Part shown: positions 1 through 8,987 of the stretch, piece after piece | Layout: each line of letters opens with the position of its first letter | How positions within the stretch are numbered: the stretch's first letter is position 1 | Assembly (NCBI GenBank): GCA_943704425.1 | Contig: CALSCP010001633.1 | Location: forward strand, 1-31,937 | DNA length: 31,937 bases | Reading direction: 5' to 3' | From: Ministeria vibrans ATCC 50519 | Lineage: Eukaryota; Opisthokonta; Filasterea | Translations under genes and position numbers: made by a program | The notes under the pieces: model-generated | The model's input: the letters and a program-made list of their open reading frames with translations, nothing else | Told to the model about the DNA's origin: nothing | Databases searched by the model: none

Positions 1-34
<34 letters not shown>
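1..34. repeat. Poly-A run at window start
   Basis: The first 34 bases are uninterrupted A. It may be a genomic homopolymer or a contig-edge artefact. Nothing in it is coding. The T/C-rich stretch that follows (about 60-110) lies in the probable promoter or 5' leader of the first gene. Confidence 0.8.
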
Positions 35-35
<1 letters not shown>

Positions 36-181
36 GAACGCACAAAAAAATGCGAGAAGAATTTTTTCGACTTTCGTCAATTGTCTTCACTTTTTTTCTC
101 TCTCTCGTCCCCTGCCCAATCATTGCCTCGTTGCCTGAGACCTCTTTTAAGTAGTGCACTGTTAGGTATTGACTGGTGCAA

Positions 182-251
182 GTGAGTAGTGAGCGGAGGA
201 TTGCTAAATTTTCACGCTTTTCCTGAACTTTTCCTTTCCTTTTCCTCACAG
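182..251 (+). other. Predicted 5'-UTR intron of the first gene
   Basis: A good donor (GTGAGT at 182-187), a branch-like TGCTAAAT at about 202-209, a pyrimidine-rich tract and a CACAG acceptor ending at 251 define a 70-nt intron. The ATG at 189 lies inside it, so the longest open frame overstates the protein and the ATG at 264 becomes the first start after splicing. Confidence 0.65.
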
Positions 252-263
252 GAAATCTTGAGA

Positions 264-1850
264 ATGGCACCGGTAGCCCCTACTGTCTGTCCCTATCCGG
301 ACTATATGAAAGAGAAATACAACAATGACCAGACTCGCCGTGGAAGCGTTGCGTTTGCAATCACTTTGGACGCAATGAGAGTGCGGGATATCTCAGGAGG
401 TGCTTTGCTGTATGCCTTGAAGGGCATGCAAGAAGGCTACGGTGACGTTCCAGTGGCTGAGTTTGCCAAGAAGGCCAAAACTGACAGCCCCCGAAAGCCT
501 GCTGTCAATCACAGGCTGACAGTGCACGACATCATCGACATCTATGCGCCAAGGGACAACGTAGGCGAGTGCGTGACCCACAGCGACTACTTGCACGCCT
601 TTGTCTACGACCTGTGGACTCACATTTACAAGTCCCTGGAAGACACGACTCCAGTCGCCTTGGCTAGATTTCATCGCGTCTCTGGCAAAGTCAACACCCA
701 GGCGTCGATCACCTACGGCACATTGGGAAATATCAGCATCGAGTACAACAACGGGGTGGACATTCAGTTCAAGGTGTCGAAGCCTCGATCCACTGATGAG
801 GAGAAGACAAAGAAGAAACGCTCCAAAAACAGCAAGGAGATGTCGACCAGCACCGAGACCGCCGCCGCCGCCGCCGCCGCCGCCGCCCCCACTTTCACCA
901 CGTGTACCGCCCCTGCCAAGATGGCCATCGCCGCCACACTGGGCACACTCACACCCACTCCCACGCCCTCACCCACCGCCTCCGCCAATGACTACAACGG
1001 TAACCAAGAGTCGCGCACAAGCTCGGAGAGCCGTCAGGGAGATAGTCCAGCGGCGCCAGGTGATGAGTGGATCACCCGAGAGATCTCCCCTGGTTTGCTC
1101 GTGCTTGTTGACACATGCGCCAAGCCGGATGAAGTGCAGTCTGAGGACGACGGATGGACAAGCGGAAACACAGCTGCCAAGCAGGCACTCAACGAGCAGC
1201 CGAGGGACTCTGGCGGCCATCTCGAAGCGGGGGAAACACCAATGAGCTTGGACGAAGTGACATGGGAGGGCATGCTACTTGGCGAGCTCTCCGATGCAGA
1301 GGATGAATATCAGTGGCCAGTTAGCCCGTCGAACAAACAACACTTGGGCCCCAGTGACACCATCTCGACTTCAGCGCGCCCCCCTGCGGCCACTGACAAC
1401 AACAACGAGGACGACGACGACGAAGACGACGACGAGGAGGAGGAAAACCTGATTCCCATGGGCGCTGCGTTGGTGGGAAGCAAGCAAGGGTACCAGGACA
1501 GCAACAAGAACGAGAAAAAGGAGGAGCTGGTCGACAAGTCAGCAGAAATGGCGTCTCACCTGAGCAAAATGTTTATTAACGACAACAATGATGGTGACGA
1601 TGAGGAGGGCGGCGATGAGGATGGTGGCGATGGAGATGATGACCAGTCACCAGAGACGCTGCTGTCCCCAATGGCGAAGACGAATGGCACGGCTTCGGTC
1701 GCGCCCACCACAGCCAATGGTGCAGGTGAAGACGACACAGCCGATGGTGACGTCTTGGACGCCATGAGATGTCTCACGCTGGACAAGGTGGCCAATGTGT
1801 GTCCAGACGACAGCGACAACAACCCCAACAACTCAAAGGATAAGAAATAG
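264..1850 (+). CDS. Unrecognised protein with N-terminal domain and acidic disordered tail (paralogue A)
   Basis: I do not recognise the family. The start is placed at ATG 264, after a predicted 5'-UTR intron, giving 528 residues. Residues 1 to about 175 look folded and align with the next gene: both have a (Y/L)MKxKYN near the start, a block reading L(T/S)VxxIID(I/M)xAPRD, and a later beta-like segment. The rest is low complexity: a poly-Ala run coded by GCC repeats (about 862-888), Thr/Pro-rich spacers, and Asp/Glu tracts near 1410-1445 and 1580-1645. Each acidic tract is followed by a short hydrophobic motif (NLIPMGAALVGS, ETLLSPMAK). There is no signal peptide or TM segment, so it is probably nuclear or cytosolic. 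That location is inference, and function is unknown. The long overlapping frames inside it are shadows of its GC-rich repeats. Confidence 0.75.
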   Translation: MAPVAPTVCPYPDYMKEKYNNDQTRRGSVAFAITLDAMRVRDISGGALLYALKGMQEGYGDVPVAEFAKKAKTDSPRKPAVNHRLTVHDIIDIYAPRDNVGECVTHSDYLHAFVYDLWTHIYKSLEDTTPVALARFHRVSGKVNTQASITYGTLGNISIEYNNGVDIQFKVSKPRSTDEEKTKKKRSKNSKEMSTSTETAAAAAAAAAPTFTTCTAPAKMAIAATLGTLTPTPTPSPTASANDYNGNQESRTSSESRQGDSPAAPGDEWITREISPGLLVLVDTCAKPDEVQSEDDGWTSGNTAAKQALNEQPRDSGGHLEAGETPMSLDEVTWEGMLLGELSDAEDEYQWPVSPSNKQHLGPSDTISTSARPPAATDNNNEDDDDEDDDEEEENLIPMGAALVGSKQGYQDSNKNEKKEELVDKSAEMASHLSKMFINDNNDGDDEEGGDEDGGDGDDDQSPETLLSPMAKTNGTASVAPTTANGAGEDDTADGDVLDAMRCLTLDKVANVCPDDSDNNPNNSKDKK

Positions 1851-2787
1851 ACATATAAGTCAAACTATTGTGTCTGTGTGTGTCTGCGTGTGTGTGTGAA
1901 TTACTGTTAATCAGTGAAATGAGTGAAGCAACAATTTTCAAGATTTCTTTCGTCCAAAAGTATCAGCCTCTCTCTCTCTCTCTCTCTCTTTTTGTCTGTA
2001 TTGTGCGACATACATTGGACATCTATATCCAAGAATCCACTAGCGAACGGTTTACACTTTACAAACGAAACCCTCTCAAAAACAAACAACATTCGTTTTT
2101 AGGGTTACGCATGAGAATCACCGTGTGATCCTGCAAGACTGCAAGTTTGAAGTGGGCCTTACAATATGCTTGGGTGTGTGTAAACGTGTACAAACTGGGT
2201 GTGTGTAAACTGTGTGTGTTCAGTGAATGCAAATTAGGGAGAATCTTCGACCAAAGATCGAAAGTAAAAGTAAAGGGGTAGAAATCGGTGCAATCGCTTC
2301 AGCACCACACCCACAGCCTCACAATGGTCTCCTTATGGCCGTGCAATTAGTGCAAAGGTGCATAGGAGCTAGGATCGACGATAATATCAATAAATTCGCA
2401 TGTCATCCGTCCAAAGGAGATGACGGTCCGTCCGTCTGAGTCTAATGTGCAACATGGCCCGATGCCTAGGAGAATCTGGATGTAACCATGCGTGCCCATG
2501 CACTACGTCAGGTTGCCATGAGAAACAGGTCAGCGTAGACGTCGCATTTCGGGTCGTTAGTTTGGGTTGGAAAATTTTGCAACAATTTTTTCGCCAAGAT
2601 TATTTTGTCATATTTTCGACATTCGCTCCTTAGTCATTTGTATTTTGTCATGAGTCATCAGACTTTTTGCGTTGTTGTGGTCGTCTAAGTAGTAAGTTCT
2701 ACGGAGTGCGGAGTAGGATGGCAGCACTAAGCAGTATGGATTGGTGAATAGGGCGAGGAACTTCAAGAGAACACACAGAAACACACA
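1851..2787. other. Intergenic region between the paralogues
   Basis: It holds the 3' region of the first gene, TG-rich (about 1868-1900) and CT (about 1968-1989) microsatellites, and the upstream region of the second gene. Small open frames here show no family resemblance or codon signal. I see no tRNA, promoter box or intact gene. Confidence 0.6.
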
Positions 2788-4395
2788 ATGTGCGAGAATA
2801 TTCCGCCTTCGGAGCTGATGAAACGCAAGTACAACGCCTTGCAAACCTGGCATGGGGTGAAAGGGTTTATCGCATTCTGCCAGCACCTGAGCACGCACAA
2901 TATAAAGCCTTCGGCGATTTTCCACGCACTGCCGACGGACGGCGATGCGCCGGGGACAGTCCGCCTTGTCACAGTGGCAGAGAACACGCGTCTCTCCGTC
3001 GACAAGATCATCGATATGGTCGCACCCAGGGATACGCACTCCGATGGAGCGTGCATCACGTACGCGTGCGCCCTTCACAGCTATTCGTCGTGCAAGCACG
3101 AGTTTATCCTCGACCTGCTTCTTCACCTGAAGAGCCAACTGAAGGACAAGGTCTCGTCCTGCAATCGGGCGTCGGGCACCAAGAAAGATCTCGCAACGCT
3201 CACTTTCACGGCGAAACCTCCCCACGGCGGGACTATTGAATTGTGCTACGGCGGAGAAAGAGAGGTGAAGATTCAGTGGTCACCATGCAAAGCAACAGGC
3301 AAGCTTGGGCCGCAGGAAGCAGACCTGAAAGCAGTATTGGCTCTCATCAGGCGCCCCTCCTCACCGACAGCACTTGGATGTACATGCACATACATCACTA
3401 CTACCGCCGCCGTCAACGAAGACCAAAGCATGTGCACAAACCCAGAGCGTAAAAGACCCGCCCAATCGTTGGCACATGAGAGCGGAGAGGCACACCCTCT
3501 GAAAAAGCACCACGCCTTGGACATCGATGAATTTAAGCGCGCCTTAGATGCGCCAGCCTCCTTCACTCGAGAGACGACGCTAGCATCCTCCAGCACAACA
3601 ACAGACCCAAACAGTGGCAGTCGCAACGCATCAACAGGCGAAGACAGCAGTCCAAGTACATCAGTCGTCATACGAGACGACGACTCCTGCTACTCCAGCG
3701 ACGAGAGTTCCTTTACCTGCACGGCTAATGCAGGTGAGGGCGATTCTCTGCCGTTTGAACTCCCGCTCGATTTAGGCGCGTCTGAAATAAAGGCTTTGGC
3801 ATACTGTGCCGCCGTATCACTGGGCTCAAGTGTGGATGACGGCGCTGTAACCCCAAACAGTTGCGATAGGTCTCCTTCCATGGGCGCACGTCCTGTTTCC
3901 ATGGGCGCGCGCCGCACTGTTGCAACTGCTGCAGCGCTCCCATCCACAACTGTAGTAGAGGAAGACGACGATGGTGACGATGATGACGACGACTTTGGCC
4001 ACACCACGATTATGATGGGCGCACGTCCTTGTTCCATGGGCGCGCGCCGCACTGTTGCAACTGCTGCAGCGCTCCCATCCACAACTGTAGTAGAGGAAGA
4101 CGACGATGGTGACGATGATGACGACGACTTTGGCCACACCACGATTATGATGGGCGCACGTCCTTGTTCCATGGGCGCGCGCCGCACTGTTGCAACTTCT
4201 GCGGATGAAGACGCTGATGATGACGACGACGATGATCATGAGTTAATTGCAATGGGTGTGGCAATGGGCTCACTCAACCTCAGCTACGTCAACAAAAAGG
4301 ATGACGAAGATGACGACGAAGATGACGACGAAGATGACGATGATCCTGAGAAGTTGCTGCCAATGAGTACGGCGATGGGATCACTCAGCAAGTAG
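2788..4395 (+). CDS. Unrecognised protein with N-terminal domain and repeat-rich acidic tail (paralogue B)
   Basis: A 535-residue single-exon protein, in tandem with and clearly paralogous to the preceding gene. They share the N-terminal MKRKYNALQT-type block and the LSVDKIIDMVAPRD block, followed by a helical segment and a strand-like segment near residues 130-165. The function of this domain is unknown to me. The tail is disordered and acidic. It contains two complete and one partial copy of a 45-residue unit joining MGAR(P/R) motifs, an Ala/Thr stretch and an Asp run. The end carries two further motifs after acidic runs (HELIAMGVAMGSL and EKLLPMSTAMGSL) that match the motif in the upstream paralogue. 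No TM or signal peptide is seen. The start is the first ATG after in-frame stops and aligns with the paralogue's start. Confidence 0.78.
   Translation: MCENIPPSELMKRKYNALQTWHGVKGFIAFCQHLSTHNIKPSAIFHALPTDGDAPGTVRLVTVAENTRLSVDKIIDMVAPRDTHSDGACITYACALHSYSSCKHEFILDLLLHLKSQLKDKVSSCNRASGTKKDLATLTFTAKPPHGGTIELCYGGEREVKIQWSPCKATGKLGPQEADLKAVLALIRRPSSPTALGCTCTYITTTAAVNEDQSMCTNPERKRPAQSLAHESGEAHPLKKHHALDIDEFKRALDAPASFTRETTLASSSTTTDPNSGSRNASTGEDSSPSTSVVIRDDDSCYSSDESSFTCTANAGEGDSLPFELPLDLGASEIKALAYCAAVSLGSSVDDGAVTPNSCDRSPSMGARPVSMGARRTVATAAALPSTTVVEEDDDGDDDDDDFGHTTIMMGARPCSMGARRTVATAAALPSTTVVEEDDDGDDDDDDFGHTTIMMGARPCSMGARRTVATSADEDADDDDDDDHELIAMGVAMGSLNLSYVNKKDDEDDDEDDDEDDDDPEKLLPMSTAMGSLSK
3901..4197 (+). 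repeat. 135-bp coding tandem repeat
   Basis: Units begin at 3901, 4036 and 4171, each with the same ATGGGCGCGCGCCGCACTGT start. The first two are complete and nearly identical, and the third stops after about 27 bases. The period of 135 bp equals 45 codons, so the frame is preserved. The high identity, synonymous positions included, points to recent expansion. Confidence 0.92.
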
Positions 4396-4664
4396 CATGT
4401 GTGCTTCGACAAAGATGATGACGACAAAGACGACGACGATGATGATGATCAGTGCCACGCTCATGCGAATCAGAGAGCAACTTAAAGAGTTGAATGTGTG
4501 TTTGTGTGTAGGTGTGTCTGTGTTTATGAATATGAGTAAGTGAGTGTGTTTATATATATATGTGTGTATGTGTGAGCGAGATGGCTAGTGTGAGTGGACG
4601 AAATGCAAAGATGAGACATACTTAAGAATTCGATACAATCATTATATTTTATTACAATCCTTTG
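4396..4664. other. Convergent 3' intergenic region
   Basis: It separates the stop of the repeat-rich paralogue from the stop of the cyclase on the other strand. The first about 60 bases keep the GATGAC-type acidic repeat beyond the stop codon, so the repeat has spread past the reading frame. A TG/TA-rich stretch follows at about 4490-4575. No gene is visible. Confidence 0.6.
4648..4653 (-). terminator. Possible polyadenylation signal of the cyclase gene
   Basis: On the minus strand this reads AATAAA, about 12 nt beyond the cyclase TAA. Position and motif fit a eukaryotic poly-A signal. The region is AT-rich, so chance is possible. Confidence 0.4.
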
Positions 4665-7600
4665 TTATTTGGACAACTGAGTGATTGGCTCCCAATTGGC
4701 GGGCAGGGGCGAGTCAACGAGAGGACGACAGATTTTGGCCATGCGCGCAGATGGGGGATCGCCCTCAAAGCGCACGACAAGATCGTCAAAGGCGGCAAGA
4801 GCCGTGGCAAAGTCACGACGACGGTACGCTTCCAGGGCCAAGGCGTAATCGCTGCAGAGACGGTCGTAGTACGCGACGCGTTTTTCGTGAGCGGCTGCAT
4901 CACAGGCATCGTCGGGAAGGGGTTCGCTGTCGACAGGGGTCACAACAGCAGGACGCTGTGGCGTTGTCGCTGGTGTTGTTGTTGCTGTTGTCATTGTCGT
5001 CGAAATGTCATCATCGTCACTGCAGAACGGATCAGACGTGCGTCGATTTGACGAGGCAGCTCGCTCGCCGTGCCAGACGCGAGGACAGATGAGCTCGTAA
5101 AACGCAATGGCTTCGCTCTTGCCGGCGACTCGGCACCGGTCGACCTCGCGGTACACAAGTTTGCTGGGTCCGGCCGCGCGGATCGTCGCCTCAGTTGCGA
5201 GCACAAGTACCCCAAAGAACTTGGTGAGCGACTCGGTGCGCGCCGCAAGGTTGACCGTGTCACCAATCACGGTGTAGTCAAGGCGTTTGGTCGAGCCAAT
5301 GTTGCCACAGGTGAGATCACCTGTGTTGAGTCCGACGCCAACGTGGATCTCACGCAGGCCACGACGACGACGCTGGACGTTCATACGACGCCGCACCACC
5401 ACTAGATCAAGCGCAGCCAGACACGCGTCAAGAGCATCGTGCTCGCCGGCAAAAGGAACACCGTGTGCCGCCATCAAGCAGTCGCCAATAAAGCTCAAAA
5501 CAACGCCACTGTGATGTTCGCTCACCGCCACTGCCACATCAAAGTGCTCATTCAGTAGCTGCACAACCTCGCCCGAGTTCATTTCCTCGCTCAACGACGT
5601 AAAGCCACGGACATCACTAAAAAGCACCGTTGCATGCTGGCGCACCCCACCCAGACACACGTCGGCATCCGCCATCACCTTGGACAGAACCTGCGGTGAC
5701 AGATAGCGCCCCAGCGCCTGTCGTGCGCGCTTGGCCGCCGTAATATCCTCAATGCAGACAATAACGCCCGAGAGCTGTGTGGGCACGCCGGAAGAGTCAT
5801 CTGTGTTGTGCTCCAGGTCAGGCATGAGCAGAGGTGAGACGGAGTAGCTGATGGTGACGCGTGTCCCGTGTGGGGTGTCGAGATCGTAGATGACGTCGCT
5901 GATGGGATTGCCGGTGCGGTAGACGGCATGCACGTCAGCCAGGAGCGTCTTGTGGCCGCGCATAAGACGCCGAAACGTCACACCACCAGAGGATGCGTCG
6001 GTCGTGCTGTCGTCGGCAGTCGGGAAGTGAAAGAATTGCGAGAGGTGCTCGGGATGGTTAGACGAGACGTAGCGGCCAAGCGCATCAAAGGTAGTGACCG
6101 TCGTCGCAATGGCCTCAAGCACCGTCTCCTGATGCACCATCGACGAAACACCTTCGGCGTGCATGCGTGCGTGATGGAGTGCAATATGCGTCTGCGACGC
6201 GACCAACGTCAACAGATTTTCGTCGTCGTCGCTCAGCGGGACTTCCCCAGCACGCATGACCACGAGCACGCCCATCGAGCCACTGTCCACACGACTCTCG
6301 GCCGAGACACTCGTTGATGCGCCCACCGGCACAAGACACATCGACGTCGCCTTATCCAACATCGTCGTGAACATGTCGCGGTCATCTGCTCCCCCATCTC
6401 CCATTGGCAATGTACGCAGACGCTCCAAGTCCATAGCGCATTCCCGCTCCATCGACATACGATCTGTAACCAACAGCGACTTGCCCGTATGTGCCACCAG
6501 GCCCACTGCAAACCCCTCCGCTGCTCCTATAGGCATATGCACCGATGCAAACAGCTCAGGCTGGTTGGCACGCAGCTGCTCACGTCGTCTCTCCAGCTGC
6601 GCCGCGCGCCCCCTTTTCTCCATCACTGACTCTGACTCACCAATGCTCCCACCAAAGCCAGAAAGTGAGTGCATTGACGCATTGACGTTGTCCCTTGCGT
6701 CGTCACCAAAGCCAGAGAGTGAGTTCATTGACGCATTGACGTTGTCCCTCGCGCGACTGCTAACGTTGTCGTGAATGTCACAGAGCGAGCTCATTGAAGA
6801 GCTGACTGATGGTACAATGTCGTCCGGAAGACTCTCGCCTATTTTTGTGGCGGTGGTTGAAGCGGTCGCTGTTGTGTTCCGTGGCGCGAATACACCACCA
6901 AAGAACCGTGCCTGGGCGCTGTCGGGAAGTACGCACGCCTCGGAGGCCCACAGGCGATCACCGTCACGCAGAAACAGCACGCATGTGTCAGCACGTACCA
7001 GACGACAGGTTTCGCCCATAACGTGACGCATGAGTGAGCGGAGGTCGCGACCACTGGCGAGCAGCGACGAAGTGATATCCGCGAGGCGTTGCATGCGACG
7101 GTAATCGGCGGCACGGTAGTGCAGAGCGTCCGTCTCGTGTGCGATGTGCATGCTAACCTCTTCTTTGATTGTCACTGTGGCCGGTCGCACCACAAGGTAG
7201 TTTTGGAGAGCAACGCCGACGAGTGCAGCAAGTGAGAGAAGCAGCAAAGCAAAGCGTGCGGAGGAGAAGTCGTCGCTGGTGGCGTCCCCGTACTCCTCTG
7301 CAAACTCGCGCAGCTGCTGTGCTGCGAGTCTATTGTCGCCATTGTGGATCGCCGTTCCAATCCGAGAGAGAGTCTTGCGCTGTGCGGGCGACATTGCGCC
7401 TTGGCTCAGACGTGTGCGGTGTTCGTCGTCAAGCACACCCGTCACAAGCGACACATGGAGTGCCTTGAGACGACTTACGCTCGTCGTGTGCAGCGTCGTG
7501 TGCACCTCCGAGCCAGCTGCAGCACTCGCAAGGTGCACACACGAGTCTAGTTGGCGCAAGGCCGCCACGCGTGGCATGTAGTCGCGAGCGAACACTGAAT

Positions 7601-8008
7601 CAAGGAAGTGTAATAAATAAGCGAATGTGTCAAACCAAAAAAAATAAAACAACCCAAAAAGAACCCAATAAAAAAAACAAAAAAAAAACGGAAGAGATGA
7701 GAATGGGTACCAAGCTGAAACCAAAGCTGAGAGAGAAGAATGAAGAGGATGATGGCGGCAGCGGTGACGTGGTGGCGCGTGAGCAGGGCGTCGACGCCCG
7801 ACAGCCGTCCGCGCTCCCTGTGGGCGAGCGCAACGAACGCGCGCGCCGTGACGAAGTCCTTTTCGCTGGGCAGCTCTGTGCGCGTGCCCGTGCCGCGTTT
7901 GGACGCGGAATGCTGCCCAGGGAGCTGAAATTCTTCGTCGAAGACTGACGATGAAAAGGAATTCGTTCCGGCGCGTGGACGCCGTATTCGCAACGACCCC
8001 ACCGACAT
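4665..8008 (-). CDS. Two-pass membrane class III adenylate/guanylate cyclase with GAF-like and PAS-like regions
   Basis: Probable exons on the minus strand are 8008-7711 and 7594-4665, joined through an intron with GTACCC donor and TTCAG acceptor in matching phase (1075 residues). Order: basic cytosolic N-terminus; TM1 about 78-99; an external domain of about 110 residues; TM2 about 210-233; GAF-like region about 267-575 with a Ser-rich insert; PAS-like region about 590-715; catalytic domain about 750-932; and an 85-residue C-terminal TPR-like tail of a kind known from bacterial cyclases. Both metal-binding Asp motifs are present (LFSDVRGFTSL and FIGDCLMAAHG), as are a DYTVIGDTVN motif and the downstream Asn/Arg pair, so it should be active. 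KRLDYT favours ATP as substrate, but this is not proven. It converts a nucleotide triphosphate to the cyclic form on the cytosolic side. It is divergent from the heliorhodopsin. The open frame continues upstream to 8015 in a different frame, through the intron, and that part is not coding. Confidence 0.85.
6652..6759 (-). repeat. 54-bp duplication inside the cyclase GAF-like region
   Basis: Two adjacent 54-bp units start at 6652 and 6706. On the minus strand they encode an 18-residue unit containing ARDNVNAS(M)(N/H)SLSGFG. It sits in a Ser-rich insert of the GAF-like region, probably a surface loop. Confidence 0.8.
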
Positions 8009-8225
8009 GGCGCAAGAGTGTGTCTTTCTGGACTGTGCTCCGCCGCCGTGTGTAGCAGATTCAACGGCGCGTTGACGTTTCTGCCGAAAAAGAAAAGACA
8101 ATAATTGTTTATTAATTTTATTTTGTCGATACTCAATTTGTTTAGATCGACTTTAATCTGTCAGTTCCCGAATTGTGCTTTACCTGAGTTTACCATCCAT
8201 ACTTCTTTTTATTATTTGATATTGA
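8009..8225. promoter_or_regulatory. Shared divergent upstream region of cyclase and heliorhodopsin
   Basis: These 217 bases separate the proposed cyclase ATG (minus strand) from the first heliorhodopsin ATG (plus strand). Part of it is probably transcribed leader of the cyclase, because it contains a predicted 5'-UTR intron, which leaves even less space for two promoters. No named transcription-factor site can be assigned by eye. Confidence 0.55.
8081..8183 (-). other. Predicted 5'-UTR intron of the cyclase gene
   Basis: On the minus strand, CTCAG|GTAAAG (donor at 8183) and a strong pyrimidine tract ending CGGCAG (acceptor at 8081) define a 103-nt intron. The upstream exon has two overlapping ATGs (8200 and 8196), but neither splices in phase with the transmembrane frame. 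I therefore treat the exon as leader with a small upstream ORF and place the protein start at 8008. Confidence 0.45.
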
Positions 8226-8949
8226 ATGATGGAGGGAGCTCGGCGTCGCCGCGGAGGAGGGATGGAGACGGTGGACCAGTCTTCGGGCGGTGATGCTGAC
8301 GGCATAGGCAAACACGGCGACAAGAAGGTGTGACGCCTGCCACGCGTGTCCCGCGCGATGCTGACGTGGGGGGGTGGTGCTGTTCTAGGTGATGAACGTA
8401 CTCGTGGGCTCGATATTTGCGCTGTTGGCTGGTTTTTTCTTCTTTACGGTACGAACTCAAGTGTGTATTTGTGTTTGGACAGTGCAACAACAAAACAGCC
8501 GGCTTAGCTGTGCTTGTGAAGCCATGCATGAGTGCGGTGGGGTGTCTATCGGGCCGAGTGGTGGGCGACAGGCTGTGCTGAGCCGTTGTTTTTTTGATTA
8601 CAGAGTCTCCGTGAAAATGTTGTGTCGTTGACGCGTCAAATTCTGAGGACGTCAGTGGATCCCGTGACGGGACTCATCACGGAACACATGACCGTCGAGC
8701 ATGTGTTTGATCTCAACATCCACTACAGTAAGTGCAATGATGGGCTGTTGTGTTGGATTGGGACTGAGACAGTGACTCTCTAAGGTGTTGCTCTGTACAT
8801 GAGCATTGCCGCTCTTGGACACTTTGTGCTGTGTATTCCCATCGTGTTCAAGCGGTACACGTCGTTCATCGAACGTGGTATGGGTCCTCATCGATGGATT
8901 GAATACTCCTTCTCGGCCAGTCTCATGATGGTACGCCAATCAGTCAGTC

Positions 8950-8987
<38 letters not shown>

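Noticed and set aside
189-263. Start of the first gene at ATG 189
   Set aside because: It lies inside a well-formed predicted intron, and the paralogue aligns from the ATG at 264.
1851-2787. Small open frames between the paralogues (for example 2227-2439 and 2445-2633)
   Set aside because: They are short, with no family match, no splice context and random-looking codon use.
3690-4239. Minus-strand frames opposite the repeat-rich paralogue
   Set aside because: They are Ser/Val-rich complements of GAC/GAT acidic repeats and repeat with the same 135-bp period.
7595-8015. The cyclase open frame extended upstream to 8015 with a Phe-rich hydrophobic segment
   Set aside because: That part reads through a pyrimidine-rich intron. 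A different frame upstream supplies a proper TM helix and joins in phase at 7711/7594.
8449-8603. Extra small heliorhodopsin exon within intron 2 (from 8482)
   Set aside because: It would need a 33-nt intron and then hits a stop (TGA at 8580) with no matching family sequence. It is kept as one 155-nt intron.
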